A stretch of DNA of 64,000 nucleotides from Flammeovirgaceae bacterium UBA5585. Lineage in GTDB: Bacteria; Bacteroidota; Bacteroidia; Cytophagales; Cyclobacteriaceae. The position numbers and the translations under genes are program-made. The DNA lies in assembly GCA_002425185.1 (NCBI GenBank), contig DILT01000010.1:434001-498000 (forward strand). The letters are read 5' to 3'. Each line of letters starts with the position of its first letter. Position 1 is the stretch's first letter. Positions 57,221 through 64,000 of the stretch are shown here, in pieces. Under the pieces are notes generated by a model, which was not told where the DNA came from, made no database searches, and saw nothing but the letters and a program-made list of their open reading frames with translations.

Positions 57221-58246
57221 ATGAAATGGAATGCAGGAGTTTTGGTTCTGATGGCACTTGTGTTGGGTGCCTGTTCCGACAGTAAAGAAACCCGCAAGCA
57301 GCGGTTTCTGCTCAAAGGCAATGAACTTTTGATGAAACGGAATTATCCGTTGGCACTGAAAAATTATGAAGAAGCCTTGCGCCTGGATTCATGTTATGCG
57401 GATGCCCTGAACAACCTGGGTACTGTTTACTTCCGGCAGAAACAATATGCTGAAGCGCTTCAGTATTACAGCACAGCCATTGGCTGCAAACCGGGTTTCT
57501 TAAACGCTCATTTTAACCGGGCGAATACATTTTATGAATTGGGTAAACCCGATGACGCCTTGCGTGACATTCAGTATCTAAAAAGTGAAAAGCCTGATAC
57601 CCTTACTGTGCATTTTTTAGAAGGATTGGTATATACCAAGAAGCGCGACTATTCAGCTGCGCTGGCAGCTTTTGATCGGGCACTTGCCATGGATTCGTTG
57701 AATGCCGAATTGTGGGTGAATATAGGAACGGTACAGTATTATGCGCATAACTATGGTGCTTCACGCGCAGCCTTGGTTAAAGCCTATACCCTCAATGCTG
57801 CTGAGGCAAATGCCTACAATACACTGGCCTTGGTGAGCGCAGCGGAAGACAAGTTTGAGGAGGCGATGAATTGGATTACCAAAGCGCTGGAATTGAAACC
57901 CCGCGATGCTTTCTTTTTGAATAACCGGGGTTTTATTTATTTGTTGCAGAATAATCGTGAAGCCGCCCTGGAGGATATTAATAAAAGTATAACCCTCGAT
58001 CCGTATAATGGCTGGGCCTATCGCAATAAAGGCATATATTACTTAAAGTCGGATGATGCTACGGCTGCGCTGCGTGTTTTGAAACAGGCAGTAGACCTTG
58101 ATCCTTTTATTGATGAAGTTTTTTATTACCTGGCCGATGCCTACCTGAAAACAGGTGACCGGACCAACGCCTGCGCGGCCTGGAACGAATCGAAAGCGCG
58201 GGGCGAAAACGTAAAAGTTCATCTCAATCCCTGTAGTACTAAATGA
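57221..58246 (+). CDS. TPR-repeat lipoprotein
   Basis: A 341-residue lipoprotein (lipobox VLGAC) with about eight TPR repeats covering almost the whole mature chain (for example ADALNNLGTVYFRQKQYAEA, AELWVNIGTVQYYAHNYGAS, AWAYRNKGIYYLKSDDATAA-like units). It would act as a protein-binding scaffold in the periplasm or at the outer membrane. The ATG at 57221 gives the neatest lipoprotein signal; an in-frame ATG at 57206 adds five residues. It is divergent from the DUF3592 gene, with a 38-53 bp gap. Confidence 0.87.
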   Translation: MKWNAGVLVLMALVLGACSDSKETRKQRFLLKGNELLMKRNYPLALKNYEEALRLDSCYADALNNLGTVYFRQKQYAEALQYYSTAIGCKPGFLNAHFNRANTFYELGKPDDALRDIQYLKSEKPDTLTVHFLEGLVYTKKRDYSAALAAFDRALAMDSLNAELWVNIGTVQYYAHNYGASRAALVKAYTLNAAEANAYNTLALVSAAEDKFEEAMNWITKALELKPRDAFFLNNRGFIYLLQNNREAALEDINKSITLDPYNGWAYRNKGIYYLKSDDATAALRVLKQAVDLDPFIDEVFYYLADAYLKTGDRTNACAAWNESKARGENVKVHLNPCSTK

Positions 58247-58283
58247 ATTTTTGTAATATTGACTACACATTAAATTAACGCGT

Positions 58284-58382
58284 ATGTCAAAATCGCAAGA
58301 CAAGAAAAAGGAAACCAAGAAAAAGCCACTGAAAACCTTAAAGGAAAAGCGTGCTGAGAAGCGCGCCAAGAAAGGTGGTTAA
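58284..58382 (+). CDS. Small Lys-rich protein (32 residues)
   Basis: A short ORF, ATG to TAA, coding for a very basic peptide: MSKSQDKKKETKKKPLKTLK followed by EKRAEKRAKKGG. It starts 37 bp after the TPR gene and is followed 22 bp later by a clear intrinsic terminator. The codon pattern, position before a terminator and biased composition support a real gene. I recall similar Lys-rich micro-proteins in Cytophagales but cannot verify it. Nucleic-acid or ribosome binding is a guess from charge. Confidence 0.6.
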   Translation: MSKSQDKKKETKKKPLKTLKEKRAEKRAKKGG

Positions 58383-58403
58383 GCATTGCGTTTCAACAAC
58401 ACC

Positions 58404-58437
58404 AGCCCATCTGTAAAAACGGATGGGCTTTTTTTTA
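58404..58437 (+). terminator. Intrinsic terminator after the Lys-rich gene
   Basis: AGCCCATCTGT pairs with ACGGATGGGCT (11 bp, one G-T) around an AAAA loop, followed by eight T. It ends the TPR lipoprotein/Lys-rich unit. Confidence 0.9.
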
Positions 58438-58452
58438 CCATTCACTCACTTG

Positions 58453-58502
58453 AAAGGAGAGGGAACAAGGACTGCCTGTGGTAGGCAGGGTGAGGTTAAA
58501 AA
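58453..58502. repeat. GGAGAGGG...GGGTGAGG dispersed repeat, copy 2, with insertion
   Basis: AAAGGAGAGGGAACAAGGAC then a 16-bp palindromic insert TGCCTGTGGTAGGCAG (58473-58488), then GGTGAGGTTAAAA. Without the insert it matches copy 1 at 56312. The remaining sequence up to 58608 holds nothing that I can identify. Confidence 0.65.
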
Positions 58503-58608
58503 TCCCTATCTTCATCCCATGAAATGAGCATAAAACGAAACTATACCCAACTGCATGATAATCGCTGTGCGAATTCCATGTGACAGCTAAAAAACAAATT
58601 ATTAACAC

Positions 58609-59382
58609 ATGAAAAAAATTATTCTGTACGCGTTGTTAATCACCGGCCCCATCGCCTGCCGGCAAAAAGAAGTGAAAACCACTGAAGAATGGACTCAACT
58701 CTTTAACGGTAAAGATCTGGAAGGGTGGACACCCAAAATTTCCGGCTACGAAGCCGGTGTAAATTTCAACAATACCTTCCGGGTGGAAGATGGAATCCTA
58801 CAAGTTTCGTTCAGCGAGTACGATTCCTTCCAAGGAGAGTTCGGTCATTTATTTTATAAAGATGAATTTTCACATTACCGCCTGCGCATAGAGTACCGCT
58901 TTACAGGCGAACAGGTGCCGGGCGGGCCACAATGGGCCATTATGAACAGTGGTGTGATGGTACACGGCCAGCGACCGGAAACCATGGGCATTGATCAGGA
59001 CTTTCCGGTATCGCTGGAAGCGCAGTTTCTGGCGGGCACACCCGAGTGGAAACGGTCTACCGGTAACCTTTGTACACCCGGCACACACGTATACCTGGCG
59101 GATACGCTAACCAAACAACATTGCATTAACTCCACCAGTAAAACCTATATGCTGAACGAATGGGTTACGGCCGAAGTAATCGCCTATGGTGACAGTCTGC
59201 TGCACCATGTTATTAATGGCGACACGGTAATCACCTATACCCGCCCGGTTATTGGTGATGATAGTAACAAAACGGCCAACGATGGTGCTCCGCTGAAAGG
59301 TGGAACGATTTCACTGCAAAGCGAAAGTCACCCGGTGGAGTTCAGGAAGGTGGAGTTGATGGTGTTGGGAAAGAAGGAGTAG
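58609..59382 (+). CDS. DUF1080 (3-keto-disaccharide hydrolase) family lipoprotein
   Basis: A 257-residue lipoprotein (lipobox PIAC) of the DUF1080 family, a concanavalin-like fold. It shows WTQLFNGKDLEGWTPKISGY, NTFRVEDGILQVSF, YRLRIEYRFTGEQVPGGPQW, NSGVMVHGQRPETM and the C-terminal GGTISLQSESHPVEFRKVEL. Family members hydrolyse 3-keto-glycosides formed by GMC/Gfo-type dehydrogenases. It is monocistronic. The GMC oxidoreductase at 29398 could supply such a substrate, but the distance makes this speculative. Confidence 0.9.
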   Translation: MKKIILYALLITGPIACRQKEVKTTEEWTQLFNGKDLEGWTPKISGYEAGVNFNNTFRVEDGILQVSFSEYDSFQGEFGHLFYKDEFSHYRLRIEYRFTGEQVPGGPQWAIMNSGVMVHGQRPETMGIDQDFPVSLEAQFLAGTPEWKRSTGNLCTPGTHVYLADTLTKQHCINSTSKTYMLNEWVTAEVIAYGDSLLHHVINGDTVITYTRPVIGDDSNKTANDGAPLKGGTISLQSESHPVEFRKVELMVLGKKE

Positions 59383-59463
59383 GTATGGTGGGAATATGTG
59401 TAATGCATAATTCGCTTTCCCTTTAGTCAAATAGAAATGAATTCAATCTTACTAAATTGAGTT

Positions 59464-60042
59464 ATGCACAAAAGTTCATCGCTAACATTTTTTTATAAAT
59501 ACTTATTTACTCCAATTTGGGCAGGATTTATACTGTTTGGAATTGCTACAGTTGGTTCGCACGCAGAGCAATTTTTTAAGGGCTGGAATTTAGCTGCATG
59601 TTTAATTGTTTTATACGGTTTGATCTGGTTAATACCCATGATGATAAGATTAAGAACTGTTGAGGCAAGCGATGCAAATATTGTAATAATAAATTCGTCA
59701 GGTAATGAGCTAATTAGTTATCAGAATATAGAGTACATATCTCAATTTGCTTTAATAAATCCGGCTTTAATTACTCTAAAGTATAAGAGAAGTAGAACGG
59801 GTGAATTGCGTAAAATTCTGATCATGCCCAGTACTAATTCTCAAGCCTTTAATTTTGATGTATTGGCAGAACATGAGATGACAAAATACATTCGGGCAAA
59901 AATTTTGAGTGCAAATCCAAGTTACAGAGTTGAAAATGAACCCTCCCGGTGGCTAGCATTTGGCTTAATGATGGTGGGAGGGGCAATTATTATGGTAACA
60001 ATGATTTATCTTTTATTGATGAATGATGTTGTTTCAGTATAG
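59464..60042 (+). CDS. Hypothetical membrane protein, 192 residues
   Basis: The protein has two TM segments near the N-terminus (about 14-33 and 42-60), a cytoplasmic central domain (SGNELISYQNIEYISQFA, LITLKYKRSRTGELRKILI), and a third TM segment near the C-terminus (about 165-187). I do not recognise a family; the layout is like PH-domain-type membrane proteins. The gene is more AT-rich than its neighbours. It stands alone, 40 bp before the GNAT gene. Confidence 0.65.
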   Translation: MHKSSSLTFFYKYLFTPIWAGFILFGIATVGSHAEQFFKGWNLAACLIVLYGLIWLIPMMIRLRTVEASDANIVIINSSGNELISYQNIEYISQFALINPALITLKYKRSRTGELRKILIMPSTNSQAFNFDVLAEHEMTKYIRAKILSANPSYRVENEPSRWLAFGLMMVGGAIIMVTMIYLLLMNDVVSV

Positions 60043-60081
60043 TTTTGATGCTGGGCCTGGAATCCAAATGCTGTTTTAGTT

Positions 60082-60576
60082 ATGATCATTTCCTTTGAGT
60101 CAATTGAGAGTAACCATCTTCCAAAGGTTAAGCTCATCTACGACTGGTACATCAAAAACTCCACAGCCACATTTCATACAGAACCGATCACGTTAGACCA
60201 GCTTCAGGAGTTTATTTTTATCGGTCACCCGCTGTACAAGTCATTTTTGATTTACGCAGATGGTGCGTTGGCCGGTTATTGCTTTTTAACCTACCACAAA
60301 AAACGCCCGGCCTATGATCGTACTGCCGAGATCACCATTTACCTGAAACAGGAAGCTGCAGGCAAAGGAATTGGCAAGTCAGCGTTGGCTTACCTGGAAC
60401 AGGTAGCCAAAGAGGCTGGATTGAAAAATCTCGTAGGGGTGATTACCGGTGACAACACGCCAAGCATGGCACTGTTTGAAAGGGCGGGTTTTGAAAAGTG
60501 CGCGCACTTTAAAAACGTGGGGGAGAAGTTTGGAAAAGTACTGGACGTGGTGGCGTACCAGAAGCAGCTTGGTTGA
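60082..60576 (+). CDS. GNAT family N-acetyltransferase (phosphinothricin acetyltransferase-like)
   Basis: A 164-residue acetyltransferase with FLTYHKKRPAYDRTAEITIY, the acetyl-CoA loop KQEAAGKGIGKSALAYLEQ and GVITGDNTPSMALFERAGFEKCAHF at the C-terminus, as in PAT/YncA enzymes. It would acetylate a small amine or amino acid analogue with acetyl-CoA in the cytoplasm; the substrate is open. Confidence 0.9.
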   Translation: MIISFESIESNHLPKVKLIYDWYIKNSTATFHTEPITLDQLQEFIFIGHPLYKSFLIYADGALAGYCFLTYHKKRPAYDRTAEITIYLKQEAAGKGIGKSALAYLEQVAKEAGLKNLVGVITGDNTPSMALFERAGFEKCAHFKNVGEKFGKVLDVVAYQKQLG

Positions 60577-60628
60577 TTCTCCAAGTTTTCCGGTGATCTG
60601 TGTTTGCTTCATCGGCATAGCAAGATAG

Positions 60629-60661
60629 TTTGATCAGCAACAATGCTAAACTCAATGTTTG
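60629..60661 (+). promoter_or_regulatory. Candidate promoter of the 60755 lipoprotein gene
   Basis: TTTG (60629-60632) and AATGTTTG (60654-60661, one mismatch) are 21 bp apart; the predicted start leaves about 87 nt of untranslated leader. The rest of the 178-bp gap shows nothing else. Confidence 0.35.
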
Positions 60662-60754
60662 ACCTGTCAAGTATACAACTTATGCCCAAAGTTGTGTAAA
60701 AAGTTCGCTGCAGTAAATGCTCACCTTGCTAGCCAAACAACTAAAGCAAAGGTC

Positions 60755-61195
60755 ATGAAAACAAGAGTAAATTTGATGGGACGAAACATCTTCATAGCAA
60801 CTATGTTGGTATTTCTGTTCACAGCGTGTGCAAAAAAAGTAACATTCTTAAATTCTGCAGTTGTGCCGGCTGCTGAAGTTACGGTTGTTATTAAGCGGGA
60901 TAAAAATAAGAACTATAACATCGATCTGACCGTTGACCGGCTAGCTGATCCGGGCAGACTCACACCTCCAAAAAGCGTTTATGTGGTCTGGATGGAAACA
61001 AGTCAAAGCGGGTCGCAAAATATTGGTCAACTAAAAACATCCAAGCGGGGTATTTCACAAAAGTTAACCAGTTCATTAAAAACAGTTACACCCCATCAGC
61101 CAACGGGCTTTTTTATTACGGCTGAAGATGATGCCATCGGAAATTATCATGGCATGACCGTGGTACTTAAAACAGCTGCTATTGTTAATAAATAG
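60755..61195 (+). CDS. Lipoprotein of unknown function
   Basis: A 146-residue lipoprotein (MLVFLFTACAKK, lipobox FTAC). The mature part is beta-rich, with AAEVTVVIKRDKNKNYNIDL, PPKSVYVVWMETSQSGSQNI and PTGFFITAEDDAIGNYHGMT, like a small surface beta-sandwich. No family recognised. The ATG at 60755 is used; the ORF to 60659 adds a non-signal extension. A hairpin follows at 61208. Confidence 0.7.
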   Translation: MKTRVNLMGRNIFIATMLVFLFTACAKKVTFLNSAVVPAAEVTVVIKRDKNKNYNIDLTVDRLADPGRLTPPKSVYVVWMETSQSGSQNIGQLKTSKRGISQKLTSSLKTVTPHQPTGFFITAEDDAIGNYHGMTVVLKTAAIVNK

Positions 61196-61207
61196 TTCAG
61201 TTTGCAT

Positions 61208-61237
61208 ACCCTTACCGGAGTCAGGTCCGGTAAGGGT
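61208..61237 (+). terminator. Hairpin after the lipoprotein gene, probable terminator
   Basis: ACCCTTACCGGA and TCCGGTAAGGGT form a perfect 12-bp stem with a 6-base loop. The following sequence is TAAAATG, so the U-tract is missing and termination efficiency is uncertain. Confidence 0.5.
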
Positions 61238-61412
61238 TAAAATGAACCAGGTGCTATATCGCTTAATTGGTGGTTTTCTGTCAACGGATTTGTATTAGTT
61301 CATTTCGCCAACCGAATCCTGCAAACCTTACGTAATCAATTAAAGTAGTTTAATTGTTTTTAAACACCGTTTCAGCGTACTATTTTTAGCGATTGAAAAA
61401 ACCCATTGACAT

Positions 61413-61976
61413 ATGACCGGATTAATTATCAGTATTGTTATTGTTGTCGTTATTGTGATTTACGTCATCAGCATCTACAACAACCTTGTTAAACTCAGAA
61501 TCAGAAGAGAGAATGCTTTCGCAGATATTGACGTGCAATTGAAGCAACGTCACGATCTTATTCCGCAACTGGTGAATACCGTAAAGGGTTACATGAAGCA
61601 CGAAGAAGGTGTGCTTACCAAAGTAACTGAAGCGCGGAGCCGGGCCATGAGTGCTACGGGTATTGATAATAAAATTATGGCTGAACAGCAGCTATCCACC
61701 GCGATGGCTGGTTTACGTATCCAAATAGAGGCTTATCCAGATTTGAAAGCCAACACAAACTTCATGCACCTGCAAACTGAAATTTCAGATATTGAAAACA
61801 AGCTTGCAGCCGTGCGCAGGTTCTTCAATTCGGCAACCAAAGAACTCAATACGGCCATTCAGGTTTTTCCTAATGTAATCTTTGCCGGCATGTTTGGCTT
61901 TAAAACCGCTGCTATGTTCGAATTAGGCGAGGAACGTGCCGCGGCCACCAAAGCTCCGGACATCAACTTCAATTAA
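61413..61976 (+). CDS. lemA: LemA family protein
   Basis: A 187-residue protein with an N-terminal TM segment (about 4-24) and the LemA helical domain: NLVKLRIRRENAFADIDVQL, KQRHDLIPQLVNTVKGYMKH and AVRRFFNSATKELNTAIQVFP (each in a row of at most 20-21). LemA proteins are membrane-attached and often encoded with an M48 protease, as here, where the protease starts 3 bp downstream. A role in membrane quality control is inferred. Confidence 0.94.
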   Translation: MTGLIISIVIVVVIVIYVISIYNNLVKLRIRRENAFADIDVQLKQRHDLIPQLVNTVKGYMKHEEGVLTKVTEARSRAMSATGIDNKIMAEQQLSTAMAGLRIQIEAYPDLKANTNFMHLQTEISDIENKLAAVRRFFNSATKELNTAIQVFPNVIFAGMFGFKTAAMFELGEERAAATKAPDINFN

Positions 61977-61979
61977 CCT

Positions 61980-62921
61980 ATGGCAGGGTATGTGGGGATC
62001 CAGGCACAGATAAGCCGGAACAACCGGATGTCGGTGTTTTATCTGATTGCCTTTCCGGCATTGGTGCTGGGCTGTGTTTATGCCTTTTTGTATTTCGTTT
62101 CCGGAGATGAATACCGTGGGCCTGATGTGGATCAGGTAAATAGTGCTTTTCTAAGTGTAGCGCCCATTGTTTCCGGTATTGTGCTCGTATGGTTTTTAAT
62201 AGCCTTTGCTTTTCACAGCAAGATGATTGACTCGGCCACCGGAGCGCATACGCTGGAGCGCAAAGAAAACATGCGCGTATATAACCTGGTGGAAAACCTT
62301 TGCATGACGGAAGGCATGACGATGCCGAAAATTCATATTATTGAAGATCCGGCATTGAATGCTTTCGCCAGCGGATTGTCGGAGAAAAGCTATACCGTTA
62401 CGCTCACACGCGGCATCATCGATAAACTCAACGATCAGGAGTTGGAAGGCGTAATCGCTCATGAGTTGATGCACATCCGTAACCGCGATGTGCGGTTATT
62501 GGTGATTACGATCATTTTTGTTGGCATTTTTTCATTCGTTGTTCAGATTCTGTTCCGCAACATGTTGTATGGTGGTTCACGCAGCAGTAAAAAGGATAAT
62601 AAGGGCGCTATTGTTGCGTTGGTAATAGCGGCCGTAGCTTATTTCCTGGCGTTGCTTTTTCGTTTCGGTCTCTCGCGTAAACGCGAATACATGGCCGATG
62701 CCGGTGCCGCAGAAATGACACGTAATCCGCAGGCCCTTGCCTCTGCCTTGCGCAAAGTATCCGGCAACTATGAAGTACAAGCCGTTAAGAACGATGACGT
62801 GAAAGAAATGTTTATTCACAACCATCCGGACAAATCATCAGGTTTTATGGGCGGACTGGAAGGATTGTTTGCTACCCATCCGCCTATTGAAAAGCGGATA
62901 CAGGTTTTGGAGCAGTTTTGA
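61980..62921 (+). CDS. M48 family metallopeptidase, HtpX-like
   Basis: A 313-residue membrane zinc protease. TM segments lie at about 20-40 and 58-78, then the catalytic VIAHELMHIRNRDVRLL (HExxH, about 160), two more TM segments (about 175-195 and 205-225) and the third zinc ligand region REYMADAGAAEMTRNPQALA. The C-terminal ATHPPIEKRIQVL is typical of HtpX. It would degrade damaged membrane proteins, and is coupled to lemA upstream. Convergent with the TauE/SafE gene, 6-bp gap. Confidence 0.94.
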   Translation: MAGYVGIQAQISRNNRMSVFYLIAFPALVLGCVYAFLYFVSGDEYRGPDVDQVNSAFLSVAPIVSGIVLVWFLIAFAFHSKMIDSATGAHTLERKENMRVYNLVENLCMTEGMTMPKIHIIEDPALNAFASGLSEKSYTVTLTRGIIDKLNDQELEGVIAHELMHIRNRDVRLLVITIIFVGIFSFVVQILFRNMLYGGSRSSKKDNKGAIVALVIAAVAYFLALLFRFGLSRKREYMADAGAAEMTRNPQALASALRKVSGNYEVQAVKNDDVKEMFIHNHPDKSSGFMGGLEGLFATHPPIEKRIQVLEQF

Positions 62922-62927
62922 TTTTCA

Positions 62928-63671
62928 TTACCCGATAATCAAAAACTTTAGCCCGGCAGAAATCAGCACCAAGAAGAGAAAGCTTACGATGTATTGGTTA
63001 TTTAGCTTTTGCGATCCTAAATGTGATCCGGTGTAACCACCGATAATCACCATTGGAATTAAATATACAATTTCAACCGGAAGGTTTTTAAACGCCATGT
63101 AATTGCCGGTGAGCCCAAGAATAGAATTGCAGAGTATAAACAAGGCTGCCACCCCAGAGGCTTTTCGCAGGGTAGTAAAGCCAAGCATAATAATGATGGG
63201 GGAAAGAAAAATTCCACCGCCCACACCCAATAAGCCCGAAGTAAAACCGATTAGCGCTCCAAGCACCAATGCTGCTAACGGATGTATCTCCCTTGTCTTT
63301 TCTGCCGGTTTAATAAATTGACGAAGCAGCAATAAAACACCGGAAGCAATAAGAAAAACGCCTGCCAGTTTTTTAAACCAGTAAGGATCAAGATTCAGAT
63401 ATCCCCCCACAAAAGCCAGGGGTATTGAAGTAATGGAAACCAGTACGAATAATTTTTTATCGAAGTACCCGGCTTTTATAAATTTATAGGAGGCAATGAG
63501 CGAAACAATAATATTGAGGGTAAGGGAGATGGGCTTGATGGATTCTACCGGGTAGGCAAGCAAGGCCATCACCGCCAGGTAGCCCGAGGCGCCTGCATGC
63601 CCTACAGATGAATACAGGAAAGCAATGATTAGAAAGAGAATGCCACTGATGATAATAAGGTTGATGTCCAT
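62928..63671 (-). CDS. Sulfite exporter TauE/SafE family permease
   Basis: A 247-residue inner-membrane protein with about eight TM segments and the two family repeats: SSVGHAGASGYLAVMALLAY with PVESIKPISLTLNIIVSLIA near the N-terminus, and GFTSGLLGVGGGIFLSPIII with LGFTTLRKASGVAALFI in the C-terminal half. Members export or import sulfur oxyanions and organosulfonates; the substrate here is not known. Confidence 0.92.
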   Translation of the reverse strand: MDINLIIISGILFLIIAFLYSSVGHAGASGYLAVMALLAYPVESIKPISLTLNIIVSLIASYKFIKAGYFDKKLFVLVSITSIPLAFVGGYLNLDPYWFKKLAGVFLIASGVLLLLRQFIKPAEKTREIHPLAALVLGALIGFTSGLLGVGGGIFLSPIIIMLGFTTLRKASGVAALFILCNSILGLTGNYMAFKNLPVEIVYLIPMVIIGGYTGSHLGSQKLNNQYIVSFLFLVLISAGLKFLIIG

Positions 63672-63788
63672 GCGGTTGGCAAGTTAAGAACCAAAATTTA
63701 AACTCAGCAAATTGACCAACGATACAACTTTTCAAGATTTCTATACATCCTTTACTTTATATCCTCTTCCTCTATAAACACTTGTTTT

Positions 63789-64000
63789 ATGCTTAAAAAC
63801 TACCTAAAAATTGCTCTTCGCGCCTTATGGCGCAGTAAAGCACATTCAATTATTAATGTAGCAGGCCTTAGCCTGGGTATTGCCTGCTGTATTCTAATTG
63901 TACTTTTTGTAAAAGATGAGTGGACATTCGACAGATTTCATGAAAAAGCAGAACGTATTTACCGTGGGTATGTAAAGGAAAGCTATGGTGAGAATCAGGA
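63789..64000 (+). CDS. FtsX/MacB-type ABC transporter permease, N-terminal part only
   Basis: About 70 residues are visible before the window ends. They start MLKNYLKIALRALWRSKAHS, continue INVAGLSLGIACCILIVLFV as the first TM segment and then DEWTFDRFHEKAERIYRGY. This is the standard start of the large Bacteroidota MacB-like ABC permease family (about 800 residues), which works with a separate ATPase in export or envelope processes. The gene is truncated by the window edge only. Confidence 0.9.
   Translation, partial: MLKNYLKIALRALWRSKAHSIINVAGLSLGIACCILIVLFVKDEWTFDRFHEKAERIYRGYVKESYGENQ

Noticed and set aside
61980..62921. Authentic heat-shock HtpX assignment
   Set aside because: HExxH and topology fit the M48 family, but HtpX orthology was not tested, so only an HtpX-like call is made.

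Overview
The window reads as chromosomal DNA of a Bacteroidota bacterium, most likely of the Cytophagales. The evidence is a gliding gene (gldC), two TonB-dependent receptors with carboxypeptidase-like N-terminal domains, an HYC_CC_PP family protein, a bifunctional HisB and a fused HisIE. Promoters match the TTTG-N19/20-TAnnTTTG type of this phylum, and Shine-Dalgarno sequences are not obvious. Coding density is high. I found no tRNA or rRNA gene, insertion sequence, prophage or CRISPR array. Layout from left to right: 1-3.1 kb holds a TonB receptor and a lipoprotein cut by the window edge. 3.2-9.0 kb is a minus-strand housekeeping run: gldC, scoB/scoA with a four-helix-bundle gene between them, ribF, truB, uppP, a DUF3098 gene and ftsX. 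9.3-15.4 kb holds an ECF sigma factor with a probable anti-sigma factor, a DUF2147 gene, the pyrophosphatase hppA, a thioesterase and pcm. 15.4-18.6 kb (plus strand) is a likely metal-related cluster of HYC_CC_PP protein, secreted HMA domain and TonB receptor. 18.6-22.8 kb is a three-gene envelope operon ending in a secreted TPR-CHAT protein. 22.9-31.1 kb holds an M23 peptidase, mogA, trhO, ACMSD, an outer-membrane protein, and a GMC oxidoreductase with its subunit 3 split by a second four-helix-bundle gene. 31.2-48.5 kb is mixed: GH29, yidD, cysS, nth, a self-regulated membrane-protein/winged-helix operon, an M20 peptidase, ribE, PAP2, ctlX, a histidine kinase, a flavoprotein that has lost its redox cysteines, and a nitroreductase. 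48.5-56.5 kb is a complete histidine operon, hisG-D-C-B-(four-helix bundle)-H-A-F-IE. 56.5-64 kb holds a DUF3592 protein, a TPR lipoprotein, DUF1080 and other lipoproteins, GNAT, LemA, an M48 protease, a TauE/SafE permease and the start of an ABC permease. The his operon is preceded by an unannotated 25-residue leader peptide with five consecutive His codons. An intrinsic terminator follows it, and a segment inside the leader is complementary to the 5' arm of that terminator. This is a complete classical transcription attenuator, and it is the clearest new functional element in the window. The second theme is intergenic DNA. Three four-helix-bundle (S23/IVP-type) genes each interrupt an operon and each lie between inverted copies of short low-complexity words. 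Several palindromic repeats are nested in one another: two share the same 18-bp outer arms but carry different cores, and a GC-rich micro-palindrome appears inserted in three unrelated repeats. The third is a matched operator (GTTTAT-N3-ATAAAC) sitting inside the spacer of a perfect promoter. All family names come from recalled motifs and were not checked by a database search.
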